Assembly: GCF_000378245.1 (NCBI RefSeq)
Contig: NZ_KB899503.1
Span: forward strand, 1 to 64,000
Direction: 5' to 3'
From: Aromatoleum toluclasticum ATCC 700605
GTDB lineage: Bacteria > Pseudomonadota > Gammaproteobacteria > Burkholderiales > Rhodocyclaceae
DNA: 64,000 bases
Positions 8,715-16,317 of this stretch are shown here, piece by piece. Both the position numbers and the translations under genes were made by a program. The notes under the pieces are model-generated. The model was given only the letters and a program-made list of their open reading frames with translations, made no database searches and had not been told where the DNA came from. Every line of letters starts with the position of its first letter. The first letter of the stretch is position 1.

Positions 8715-8727
8715 GGGAGAAGCGAGG

Positions 8728-9432
8728 ATGTCTCGATACCACGCAGTTCACGAACCGGAAGAGAAGCTCGAAGCGACAGGAGATGCCACCTCGTGCGTCG
8801 CCCGTGGTCGCCCGCCTCTGAGTGTGCGTTTCATCGCATCGAGTCAGCTGCCGACGCGGTGGGGCCTTTTCGTCGCCCACAGTTTCGTCGATGCGGTTCA
8901 CAAGGAACATCTGGTTCTGACGCTGGGCGACGTCGCCGGGGACGAGCCGGTGCTTACGCGAATCCATTCGGAATGTCTCACCGGTGACGCGCTTTTCAGC
9001 CAGCGCTGCGACTGTGGCCATCAATTGCGCAGTGCGCTGCAACAGATCGGCAGCGAAGGCAGGGGAGTGCTGATCTACCTGCGCCAGGAGGGGCGGGGTA
9101 TCGGGCTGCACAACAAGATTAGGGCATATGGTCTGCAGGATTGCGGTGCGGACACCGTGGATGCCAATCTGCGCCTGGGATTTTCGGTCGACGCCCGGGA
9201 ATATGCGGTTTGCGGCCCGATGCTCGCGCATATCGGCGTGCGGCGACTACGCTTGATGACGCACAATCCGGCGAAGACCAATGCCTTGACGGCGATGGGA
9301 TTCGAAGTCGTCGAGCGCGTGGCGTTGCCGAGCGGACGAAACGCCCACAACGCGGCCTATCTCGACACGAAAGCAGGTCGCATGGGACATGTCTTCGACC
9401 TCGTGGGCGAGAATGCTGGCGCCGAGCAATAG
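8728..9432 (+). CDS. ribA: GTP cyclohydrolase II
   Basis: 234 aa from the ATG at 8728, preceded by GGGGAGAAGCGAGG; the frame is open upstream but lacks homology there. RibA hallmarks: RIHSECLTGDALFSQRCDCGHQL with the zinc-binding cysteines, the YLRQEGRGIGL substrate motif, and AYGLQDCGADTVDANLRLGF. It is a stand-alone RibA without a RibB (DHBP synthase) domain, with a roughly 35-residue N-terminal extension. It opens GTP to the first riboflavin/FMN precursor. Its position at the end of an operon that begins with a UbiD enzyme suggests extra flavin supply for prenyl-FMN; that link is inference. A strong terminator follows. Confidence 0.93.
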   Translation: MSRYHAVHEPEEKLEATGDATSCVARGRPPLSVRFIASSQLPTRWGLFVAHSFVDAVHKEHLVLTLGDVAGDEPVLTRIHSECLTGDALFSQRCDCGHQLRSALQQIGSEGRGVLIYLRQEGRGIGLHNKIRAYGLQDCGADTVDANLRLGFSVDAREYAVCGPMLAHIGVRRLRLMTHNPAKTNALTAMGFEVVERVALPSGRNAHNAAYLDTKAGRMGHVFDLVGENAGAEQ

Positions 9433-9532
9433 GGGTCGCGCTTGATCTTCATTCCTTGTTGGAGTGCCCTTCGGCGAGGCAATAAACCGGTTTCGTCCAG
9501 CGGAGTCTCCTCTCCCGCCGTTGGCGACTTAC

Positions 9533-9564
9533 CCATCCAGCACATGTGCTGGATGGTTCTTTTT
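9533..9564 (+). terminator. Rho-independent terminator after ribA
   Basis: A perfect 24-base palindrome, arms CCATCCAGCACA / TGTGCTGGATGG (9533-9556), is followed by TTCTTTTTCC. It ends the operon 100 bases after the ribA stop and also marks the border with the lower-GC mobile region. Confidence 0.85.
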
Positions 9565-9614
9565 CCGTGATCGGCGCAACGTGTTTGGCGGAAGAGTAGT
9601 GGAGCGGGTTCCCG

Positions 9615-9887
9615 ATGTGGGCGCGGCCGCGCGCAGTGATCAGACAGGAGCCAGGTTGTAGCAGCCGTTTCCAGAGCTACACCGCTGTTGCGGCCGCATA
9701 TGCGGTGGCCATGGTGGCTGAGAACGCGGTGAAGATGGTGGACGGGACGATCGCTGAATCTCGTATTGTCAGTTGGGTGCGTGGCCAGCGTTATCTGAAT
9801 GACCAGCGACATGGCCTGACGCTGCGGGACTGGGCGGCCATGGCTACGCCGCATGATGGATTGGTTATTGAACGCTCATTCCCGTGA
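9615..9887 (+). pseudogene. C-terminal remnant of a ThiF/E1-like protein
   Basis: The open frame of up to 90 codons encodes SSRFQSYTAVAAAYAVAMVAENAVKMVDG...SWVRGQRYLNDQRHGLTLRDWAAMA, which resembles the C-terminal helix region of ThiF/HesA-type E1 proteins found in bacterial E1-E2-JAB operons. No nucleotide-binding or catalytic part lies upstream: the preceding DNA is the ribA terminator. The stop overlaps the GTG start of the JAMM gene (GTGA), a coupling expected of a former E1-JAB operon. I therefore read it as a gene cut off at its 5' end, with the breakpoint between 9565 and about 9650. The assignment rests on context and pattern and is only moderately sure. Confidence 0.4.
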
Positions 9888-10411
9888 ACAATCGACTGTT
9901 CTTCTACCCGGACTACGGGAGCTACGTCCTCTTCACGGCCAGTGCGCTCGAGCATATGTATAGGCATGTTCAGCGACGATTGTGGCAGAAGGAGGCCGGC
10001 GGGGAGATTTATGCAATCGATCCAGACGCCCAGAGCCTTATCGTGACTACTGCCACGGGACCTAACAGAGGCGACCGCCGCACTCGGCATTCCTACAATC
10101 CAGACATCGAAGCAGCAGCCCGTGATCGAGAGCGGCAGTTCGCCGCGGGTTTGCATGCTGTTGGGTTGTGGCACACGCATCCGGAAGCAGACCCCAGTCC
10201 ATCTGGCCAAGATCGACAGACAACCAAAGAATACCTATCTGCTTTCCAGAGAGACAGGGAACGCTATTTGATGGTGATTGTTGGCAATTGCGGTAACCCG
10301 CCGAACGTGAAGGCATGGGTAGCCAGCCGGGACGCTCGTGTCACATGGATAGAATTGGCTGAGGAGTCAATAAGTTCGGTTTCGAAGAGTGATTTATTTC
10401 GGGGAGCTTAG
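9884..10411 (+). CDS. JAMM/MPN (JAB) isopeptidase, Cap3-like
   Basis: 175 aa starting at GTG 9884, overlapping the preceding E1-like remnant. The metalloprotease signature is complete: Glu41 (KEAGGEIY) and GLWHTHPEADPSPSGQD (His97, His99, Ser107, Asp110; ten residues between the second His and Asp). Bacterial JAB proteins of this size, encoded next to E1/E2-like genes, remove ubiquitin-like or cyclase conjugates in type II CBASS (Cap3) and related defence operons. No cyclase, effector or intact E1/E2 is present, so the system is probably a leftover. Base composition is lower in GC than the flanking catabolic genes. Confidence 0.8.
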   Translation: MNNRLFFYPDYGSYVLFTASALEHMYRHVQRRLWQKEAGGEIYAIDPDAQSLIVTTATGPNRGDRRTRHSYNPDIEAAARDRERQFAAGLHAVGLWHTHPEADPSPSGQDRQTTKEYLSAFQRDRERYLMVIVGNCGNPPNVKAWVASRDARVTWIELAEESISSVSKSDLFRGA

Positions 10412-10458
10412 CTCGGCTATTCATTCCCTCGCCTACATCCATCGGGAGATCTTCTTTG

Positions 10459-10480
10459 AGGCCAGTCTCAAGGTTGGCCT
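10459..10480. terminator. Hairpin between the convergent JAMM and recombinase genes
   Basis: AGGCCA (10459-10464) and TGGCCT (10475-10480) flank a 10-base loop in the 105-base gap between convergent genes. There is no T-run. It is a weak candidate for a bidirectional transcription stop. Confidence 0.3.
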
Positions 10481-10516
10481 AATGGACTGGGCGCCTAGCC
10501 GAGGGCCCGGACGCCC

Positions 10517-11695
10517 CTACCAACCGATCCGATGCTTTTGCTCCGTCTCCCTGTGACGAACATCGTCGTCCGTATGCAAGTACTGGCTGGTGGTCTTCAG
10601 CGATTCATGTCCCAAATTGTCGCGGATCGAGCGCAGGTCAATCTGCTGATCCGCCATATGCGAACCAGCGGTGTGCCGTAGCCAGTGAGCGGAGGCGCGT
10701 TCGAGTTGATTGGCTCGAGCGGCGTATTCCTCGCCACGTTGCCGTAGCCGGGAAGCGGCGCCGTCGAAGACCTTTTTCACGATCGCGTGCAGCGCGGCCC
10801 GGGTCAGCGGTTCCCGTGATTTGCCGATGGGAAGTACGAGCGGGGTGTCCTCGGTGGGCGTGGGGTAGGGGGCAAGCCCGCACTCACGCCGGTACCGGGC
10901 GAGTTCCACGATCATTTCATTGGTAGCCGGTACTAACCGTTCCTTCTCGCCCTTGCCGAGCACTTCCAGCCACCAACGCTCCTCGCCGTCCCGATCGCGC
11001 CGGCAGAAGAAGCCGCCCATGGTGTTGTAGCCGACTTCGGAGATCCGCAGTCCGCCCAGGTAGAGGAGGGTGAAGAGCCACCGGATTCGAAAATAGTGGG
11101 CCCGTTGTCGATCGGTCTCGCACGGCATGCCCTCGATGTAGGCCTTCACCTCCTGCCAGAGATCGGGGTCGAGGTAACGCGTGATGCGAGGTTTGGGGCG
11201 ACGAGTACGATGCCGCGACAACGACAGCGGATTGCCGGCCAGGTAGCCGGCCTCGACGAGCCACGCGAACATCACGTTGAGGATCACCATCGCTTGCCGC
11301 TGGCTTGTCGGGGCCAGTGGTCCATAGAACGGGCGCCAGCGTGGATCGCCCCGGGGGTGCTTCCGACCGGCGCCGGCCAACCATTTGTCGCGCGGCTGCG
11401 GATCGGCGAGAAAACGCTGGTAGACGAGGAAATCCTCGTGCGTGAGCGACGAGATCGGCCGTCCGAGCTGAAACACCGCCCAGAGATACAGCCGCTCGGC
11501 TTCCTTGCGGTAGTTATCGAAGGTCGTGCGTGTGTCGGCAAAGCGCGCGAGCCACGCCTGGATCGCCTGCAGATCGTTAATTGCCGCAATCTGGGCCACC
11601 TTGCCGACGGCACGATTGTGGCCGTGACTGCCATCCAGATCCGACGGAAGCCGGAGGCCCTCGAACGGGCCGGGAACCATGAGGGAATCAGTCAT
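10517..11695 (-). CDS. Tyrosine recombinase/site-specific integrase, TnpS-like by context
   Basis: 392 aa from the ATG at 11695 (403 aa if the ATG at 11728 is used; GAGG lies just before the shorter start). Features: an N-terminal SAM-like DNA-binding domain, then the catalytic domain with RISEVGYNTMGG (first Arg), a Lys in the beta-hairpin region (EVLGKGEKERLVP), SAHWLRHTAGSHMADQ (HxxRH) and NLGHESLKTTSQYLHTDDD (His and the nucleophile Tyr). It diverges from a KfrA-like coiled-coil gene with a short intergenic region containing an inverted repeat with a 6-base spacer. This is the layout of the TnpS/TnpT cointegrate-resolution systems of Tn4651-type transposons. No transposase is in the window. 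Confidence 0.85.
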   Translation of the reverse strand: MTDSLMVPGPFEGLRLPSDLDGSHGHNRAVGKVAQIAAINDLQAIQAWLARFADTRTTFDNYRKEAERLYLWAVFQLGRPISSLTHEDFLVYQRFLADPQPRDKWLAGAGRKHPRGDPRWRPFYGPLAPTSQRQAMVILNVMFAWLVEAGYLAGNPLSLSRHRTRRPKPRITRYLDPDLWQEVKAYIEGMPCETDRQRAHYFRIRWLFTLLYLGGLRISEVGYNTMGGFFCRRDRDGEERWWLEVLGKGEKERLVPATNEMIVELARYRRECGLAPYPTPTEDTPLVLPIGKSREPLTRAALHAIVKKVFDGAASRLRQRGEEYAARANQLERASAHWLRHTAGSHMADQQIDLRSIRDNLGHESLKTTSQYLHTDDDVRHRETEQKHRIGW

Positions 11696-11761
11696 TTTCC
11701 GCATCCTCGGAGCGATCCTGGGCCTCATTATTTTCTAACCATGAACGTACCGCTAGTTTTC

Positions 11762-11781
11762 GACATTAGAGTCATAATGTC
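11762..11781. promoter_or_regulatory. Candidate recombinase core site (inverted repeat, 6-base spacer)
   Basis: GACATTA-gagtca-TAATGTC: perfect 7-base arms around a 6-base spacer, with further partial symmetry outside (TTT left, AAA right). Tyrosine recombinases bind inverted arms around a 6-8 base crossover region, and this site lies between the recombinase and the divergent KfrA-like gene, where the TnpS/TnpT resolution site is found. Confidence 0.5.
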
Positions 11782-11804
11782 AAAGCGGAGGCGCAGAGCG
11801 TACG

Positions 11805-11832
11805 AAATAATACGTTTTACGTTGTATTATTT
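11805..11832. promoter_or_regulatory. Second AT-rich inverted repeat, probable accessory or operator site
   Basis: AAATAATAC-N10-GTATTATTT: perfect 9-base arms, about 50 bases before the KfrA-like start codon and 23 bases from the presumed core site. It could be the binding site of the KfrA/TnpT-like protein, serving recombination and autoregulation. It is strongly AT-rich in a GC-rich genome. Confidence 0.45.
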
Positions 11833-11884
11833 ATAAACTTCCCGTCAAACATCGCCGTTTATCCTGTGTAGCCCAGTCGCAGCC

Positions 11885-12991
11885 ATGAACACTGAAAGCG
11901 AAATCCGTGAGGCCATCGACGCGCTGCGCGACACGACGGCGAACACTCAAGAGCTGTATCGAGAGGCTTGCGCGCTATTGTTCTTCCGCTACGGCATCAC
12001 GCCGACCGCCAACAAGCTCTATCACTTCGTCAGAAAAGGGAGCATGTCTGCGCCGTCGGAAGCCTTGGCGCGTTTCTGGGAGGAGTTGCGAGAGAAGAGC
12101 CGGGTCCGCATCGAACACCCTGACCTTCCCGACACACTGAAAGCGGCGGCCGGGGAATTGGTCGGCCGGCTATGGAACGATGCCCAAGCGGCTGCACATG
12201 AAAATCTGAGCGCCTTTCGACAGGAGGCCGACGCTCGCGTCGCCGCGGCCGAGGCTGCAACGCGGCGCCTCGAGCACGACTGGCAGGCTGCCAACGACGA
12301 GCTCGAGCATCTGCACGAGGCGCTGGATAGGGCTTCGGAGCGCAACCTTTCACTGGAACGCGCTGTGGCAGCGGAGCGCGCGGAAAAGGAGGCGCTTGCC
12401 CGGGAGCTTTCGGCAGCACGGCAACAGCACCAGGCGCTCGAAGTGGAATTGTCCGCGGCACGTAAGGACTTTGCGTCCGAGCTCGAAAAGCAGCGCGATG
12501 CTTTGCGGCGGGAGGAGGATCGCCATGAAGCAGCCGAGAAGCGTGCGTTGCTGGAGATCGACCGCGAACGCACGACCACTGCGAAAGCACAGAAGGAACT
12601 GGCGCAACTCCGGCAGACGAATGCGGATCTTGTTCTACGGCAGCGGGACGAACTGGGTGCTCTTCAACAGGAGCTCGGCGACGTCCGCCAAGCCCTGGGC
12701 GCCGCAGAAGGCAGCCTCATCAAGATGAGGGAGGTCGCGGAACAGCACCTCGCACAGATGAACGTGATGCGCGAGCAACTTTCACAACGGACAACCGAGG
12801 CTGCGCTCCTGCAGCGTGAGTTGGAGCTCCGTGACGAGAAGATCAATACTATGGCGCAGCAAATGCGGCCCGTCCGAGAACCTAGCGACGCACACCCCAG
12901 CACGCCAAAGCCCAAGCTGCGGGGACGGAAATCGTCGCCGGATGCAGCCGCGGGTCCAGTAACCACAACGCCGGGCCCGAAAGCTCGATAG
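11885..12991 (+). CDS. KfrA-like DNA-binding coiled-coil protein, TnpT-like by context
   Basis: 368 aa. The N-terminal about 110 residues (IREAIDALRDTTANTQELYREACALLFFRYGITPTANKLYHFVRKGSMSAPSEAL) match the KfrA_N DNA-binding domain. Residues from about 115 to 325 are a long heptad-rich coiled coil (Ala/Glu/Arg/Leu), and the tail is basic and Pro-rich (STPKPKLRGRKSS). KfrA proteins are plasmid regulators that form filaments; TnpT of Tn4651 has the same plan and assists the tyrosine recombinase TnpS. The divergent position relative to the recombinase and the palindromes between them favour the TnpT-like role. Plasmid-derived KfrA is the alternative. Confidence 0.75.
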   Translation: MNTESEIREAIDALRDTTANTQELYREACALLFFRYGITPTANKLYHFVRKGSMSAPSEALARFWEELREKSRVRIEHPDLPDTLKAAAGELVGRLWNDAQAAAHENLSAFRQEADARVAAAEAATRRLEHDWQAANDELEHLHEALDRASERNLSLERAVAAERAEKEALARELSAARQQHQALEVELSAARKDFASELEKQRDALRREEDRHEAAEKRALLEIDRERTTTAKAQKELAQLRQTNADLVLRQRDELGALQQELGDVRQALGAAEGSLIKMREVAEQHLAQMNVMREQLSQRTTEAALLQRELELRDEKINTMAQQMRPVREPSDAHPSTPKPKLRGRKSSPDAAAGPVTTTPGPKAR

Positions 12992-13029
12992 ATGAGGATC
13001 GCTAAGCGATTCGTCGCGGATCAACCCTT

Positions 13030-13182
13030 TCACTCGTCGCCCGTGCTTTTGTCGTTGGGATCCTCGTGCAGGATCGTTTCGTGATCGTGGCCGCCGTAGA
13101 ACACGCCGATGATGGAGGCCAGATCGGCCGCGACGTCGAAGGCCATCGAATCGGCGCTACGACTCGGCACTCTCAATCGCGT
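13030..13182 (-). pseudogene. ParE/RelE-type toxin C-terminal remnant
   Basis: The end of an open frame reads SMAFDVAADLASIIGVFYGGHDHETILHED, resembling the C-terminal strand of ParE toxins (..IIGVFYGGQDYE..L). Upstream in the same frame the sequence (to 13374, TTG start) has no toxin-like content, so the N-terminal two thirds are missing. No antitoxin gene is adjacent. It is probably a decayed toxin-antitoxin locus from the mobile segment. The call rests on about 30 residues. Confidence 0.4.
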
Positions 13183-13277
13183 CAGCGAGTCTAGAATACA
13201 AACAGGGTTGGATTGATGCTGCTCACGACTAGAAGCATCGCTGTACTGTTCAGCGGCTTTGCTTCGTCTGGCTGTCG

Positions 13278-13298
13278 CCATTTTTCTGTTAAAAATGG
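13278..13298. repeat. Perfect AT-rich hairpin
   Basis: CCATTTTT-ctgtt-AAAAATGG in the gene-free stretch 12992-13431. Besides the ParE fragment this stretch holds only palindromes. It could be a terminator remnant or part of a transposon end or resolution site. Confidence 0.45.
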
Positions 13299-13348
13299 TG
13301 CCATCTTTCTGTAACTCGTCGTCAGGTATCGAAGAAGGCAGGACGCCT

Positions 13349-13379
13349 GTAAACTGTAGTTTACATAATACCAATTATG
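13349..13379. repeat. Two abutting palindromes at the right edge of the mobile segment
   Basis: GTAAACT-gt-AGTTTAC (13349-13364) is followed directly by CATAAT-acca-ATTATG (13364-13379). Both are perfect and AT-rich. The GC-rich DUF6351 gene ends 53 bases further on, so these mark the right border of the lower-GC segment. They could be operator, recombination or transposon-end sequences; no matching copy was found at the left border. Confidence 0.45.
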
Positions 13380-13431
13380 GCGGTTTACGATGCATTGGCA
13401 GATCCATCCTGCACCCGCCATCCAGGCAGCT

Positions 13432-15693
13432 CTACGAAGTCCCTTTCGCCGTATCTCCGTCCGCCAGATCCTTCGGACGCCCTTGGTCGGGTTGGCGATA
13501 ATCGCACACCCCATTGGGAAAGATCTGCTCCAGTCGCGCCTTGTAGGCGCTCATCGCCACCGGCTCGTACACGCCACCGGCGAGCGCGGCCGACACCGTC
13601 TGCAAGGCACATTTGAAGCGGTCGCCGTGGATCTCGTCGCCGGCCACCATGCGCGAATTGCCGTAGATCGGATAGGCGCGCATGCAAGCGCCCGCCGGGA
13701 GCCGGTTCCAGCTGCCGTCCCACACCCGGTCTCCGTTGAACATGACCCGGCCGCGGGCGTCGAAGCAGCGATCGGCAGCCGTCCCCGGGCGCACTTCGGC
13801 CCAGGACAGTTCCGGACGCGCACGTTTCGCACGCAGCCACTGGTCGATCGCGGCAAAGGCTCGGGGTGTGGGGTCGTAGGCCTTGTCGCTCACCCAGATC
13901 GCCTGGCTCCCCGCATCGCCCTGCGCCGCGATCATACGCGCCCGCGCGGAGAACGATGCGGCGGCGTGATGCATGTCGAGCTCCGCTTCGAGGTACAGGC
14001 GCTCGTCGATGACGGGGATGTCGACGCGGCCGAGGAAGACCTGACCCGAGCGATAGGCGGCCGCGATCGCTTCGCGGTCACCCTCGAAGCGCGGCGCCGG
14101 GCGATCGCTATCCGGGCCCGTATTGATGTTGTGGGCGCTCCAGGGTGAAAACTCGCGCAGTTCGCTCTCGCCGCCGTCGACCAGCCAGTAGTGCTCGGGC
14201 TGCATGTCGGCAGGCGTTTTCCAGCTGCCGATGCGGGCATTGAGCCGCAGGAACTGCTCCGGGGTGATCTGTTTGCGCTGCAGCGCCCGCAGCCCGTATT
14301 GCACACCGACGTTGTCCCACGGAATGCGCGCGTAGCCACGCGCATCGGTGCCGAAGAAGCGCTTCAGATCCTCGAAGTAGCTCCAGCGTACCTGCCGGAA
14401 AACGTCTCGCGTCAGATGCGATTCAAAGGGCGCGAACCGTGGATTCAGGACGAGCGGCGTGAGCCCTCGCCAGCCGATCACGCATTCCGTGTCGCCCTTA
14501 CGTTCGCCCAGCGCTTCGCCGCGCATCATGAAGGCAACCCGGGTCGTGACGTCGATCCGCTTCAGCCCGCCCGAGCTTTCATGATGGTTGCTGGCGTTGA
14601 AACCTTCTATCCAGCTCCGGTTTTCCGCCTTGCGCCAGGTGCGGTTGTCACCGTCGGTGACGTCGAAGTAATACTCGAGCAGTTCGCAATCGAACACCGG
14701 GATGGTCTGCGTGATCATGTCCGGGTACGAATACTGGGCAATCGCCGCATCGATGAGACCGGGGCGGTTCTGCGCGAGCAGGTATTGCTGGATCGCGCCG
14801 CCCGAGGCGCCCACGCCGACCGTGTAATCGGGCTCGCCGTACAGGGCAACGAACTGCCGCTTGACGCGTAGTGCGGTGTCTTCCGCGAGCCAGATGTCGA
14901 AGTGGTTGCGGGTGGTCGTGCCGGTCGATGCGATGACCGCGTAGCCCTGCGCGAGCTGTTCGCGGCGGTCTTCCAGCACGGCTTTCACGTTCGCCCTGCC
15001 CTGTCTATGACCGATTCCCACTCCCCCGTAAAACTGGTAGATCAGGCGCCGGTTCCAGCGGTCGGCGGCGGGAGCGTCGATGATCTCGCGTGCGCCCTTG
15101 AGCACCGCGATGAGGTAGATGAAGCGGTTGATCGTGCCCATCTCGACCCGCAGGATGAAGGGCACGCGCACGCCGTTGACGGTGATCGTCTCGACTTCAT
15201 CCTTCGACTGGCCGTTCCAACGCGCGAAATGCTTTTCGCCCACGGGCTTGTAGAAGTACCAGGCCTTAGTCGGCGCCAGGCAATCCTTGCTGAAGGCCGC
15301 CTTGCGTGTTCCCTTGATGGCGCCGTCGGCGGAATCGACCGGAGTGAGGACCGGAGTGCCGACCCCCGCAGAGTTGTCCGCCAGGGGCGCTCCCAGGCCG
15401 GAACTGGCGGTATCACAAATGAAGGGGTATCGCTTCGGGCCGGCAAACAGTGGCTCATCCGGGCCGACCTGCCCGAGCATGATCGGAAAGCGGAAGGTTT
15501 CGTCCGGCCGTTGCAGGCGCGACGGATGCGGGCCGGCGTAGGGTTCGGTGCGCGCGCCCGCGTCGAAATCCGTCGGCAGGCCGACGACCTGCCGATCCCC
15601 GAGTTGCCTGCGCCCGTCCGACTGGCCGCCGACGGCGAAGCCGGCGAGCAGCAGCCCAAGCCACAGCCATCTTTTTCCCGTCATCTTCGGCAT
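13432..15693 (-). CDS. Exported DUF6351-family protein (tannase/esterase-like hydrolase)
   Basis: 753 aa with an N-terminal signal peptide (MPKMTGKRWLWLGLLLAGFAVGGQS). The body matches large secreted DUF6351 proteins: IYQFYGGVGIGHRQG, then GYAVIASTGTTTRNHFDIWLAEDTALRVKRQFVALYGEPDYTVGVGASGGAIQQYLL, where the Ser in GASGG is the likely alpha/beta-hydrolase nucleophile. The C-terminal part has RPAPRFEGDREAIAAAYRSGQVFLGRVDIPVIDERLYLE. It probably acts on an ester in the periplasm or outside; the substrate is unknown. It lies alone, divergent from the cysteine operon and convergent on the mobile segment. Catalytic Asp/His were not assigned. Confidence 0.8.
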   Translation of the reverse strand: MPKMTGKRWLWLGLLLAGFAVGGQSDGRRQLGDRQVVGLPTDFDAGARTEPYAGPHPSRLQRPDETFRFPIMLGQVGPDEPLFAGPKRYPFICDTASSGLGAPLADNSAGVGTPVLTPVDSADGAIKGTRKAAFSKDCLAPTKAWYFYKPVGEKHFARWNGQSKDEVETITVNGVRVPFILRVEMGTINRFIYLIAVLKGAREIIDAPAADRWNRRLIYQFYGGVGIGHRQGRANVKAVLEDRREQLAQGYAVIASTGTTTRNHFDIWLAEDTALRVKRQFVALYGEPDYTVGVGASGGAIQQYLLAQNRPGLIDAAIAQYSYPDMITQTIPVFDCELLEYYFDVTDGDNRTWRKAENRSWIEGFNASNHHESSGGLKRIDVTTRVAFMMRGEALGERKGDTECVIGWRGLTPLVLNPRFAPFESHLTRDVFRQVRWSYFEDLKRFFGTDARGYARIPWDNVGVQYGLRALQRKQITPEQFLRLNARIGSWKTPADMQPEHYWLVDGGESELREFSPWSAHNINTGPDSDRPAPRFEGDREAIAAAYRSGQVFLGRVDIPVIDERLYLEAELDMHHAAASFSARARMIAAQGDAGSQAIWVSDKAYDPTPRAFAAIDQWLRAKRARPELSWAEVRPGTAADRCFDARGRVMFNGDRVWDGSWNRLPAGACMRAYPIYGNSRMVAGDEIHGDRFKCALQTVSAALAGGVYEPVAMSAYKARLEQIFPNGVCDYRQPDQGRPKDLADGDTAKGTS

Positions 15694-15900
15694 CTCGGTG
15701 CAGGTTCGATCCGGCGGAGCCGTTCCTTATCTGATGTATAGAACACGGTGGCCCGACCGCAATGCACGACGACGGAGCGGGCGTTGCCGGGTGAAATTTG
15801 TTCCTCGAAGGTTTTCGCGGCGAACTCCGGTCGCCCGACGACGCTCAAAAGTAAACTATTTTTGTCGACTATTATCTAACATTGAAACGAGGGGGCCTCC

Positions 15901-16317
15901 ATGGCGACGTTGCGACTACCGGCCCCGCTGCGCGACAAGCTCATCTCTGCGGCGCAGACGGGTTATCCCGACGAGGTGTGCGGACTCCTGCTGGGGCGGC
16001 AGGATGCCGACGCCGTGACCGTATGCGCGGTCCATGCCGCCCGCAACGTGCACCCGGATCGCACCGCGGACCGTTTCCTGATCGAAGCGCAGGATTATCT
16101 GGACGCCGAGTACGAGGCTGCCGCCAGTGGGCTGCAGGTGGTCGGTGTGTGGCACTCGCATCCGGACCATCCGCCCCGCCCGTCCGCCACCGATCGCGAA
16201 TTCGCGTGGGCGGGCTGGTCCTATCCGATCGTCGCCGTCAATGCCGGCGTCGCCACCGAGCTGCGATCGTGGCGGCTGGAGGGCGAAACCTTCGACGAAG
16301 AGGAGGTGCTGTCATGA
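15901..16317 (+). CDS. JAMM/M67 metallopeptidase, Mec-like (CysO-cysteine peptidase type)
   Basis: 138 aa, ATG at 15901 behind GAGGGGGCCTCC. The JAMM motif is complete: Glu25 (YPDEVCGLLLG) and VGVWHSHPDHPPRPSATD (His85, His87, Ser95, Asp98). It is the first gene of a tight operon: it overlaps the Ubl-rhodanese-E1 fusion by ATGA, and a cysteine synthase follows. In Mycobacterium tuberculosis the counterpart Mec cuts cysteine off the CysO carrier protein, so here it should release cysteine from the Ubl domain, and may also cut the fused Ubl free. A promoter probably lies in the AT-rich stretch just upstream (TATTATCTAACAT). Confidence 0.88.
   Translation: MATLRLPAPLRDKLISAAQTGYPDEVCGLLLGRQDADAVTVCAVHAARNVHPDRTADRFLIEAQDYLDAEYEAAASGLQVVGVWHSHPDHPPRPSATDREFAWAGWSYPIVAVNAGVATELRSWRLEGETFDEEEVLS

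Noticed and set aside
9464-9661. Short + strand frame over the ribA terminator
   Set aside because: It crosses the terminator hairpin and has no homology or ribosome site.
13030-13374. A complete 114-residue gene on the - strand
   Set aside because: It would start at TTG inside a palindrome, and only its last third resembles anything (ParE). Treated as a remnant.
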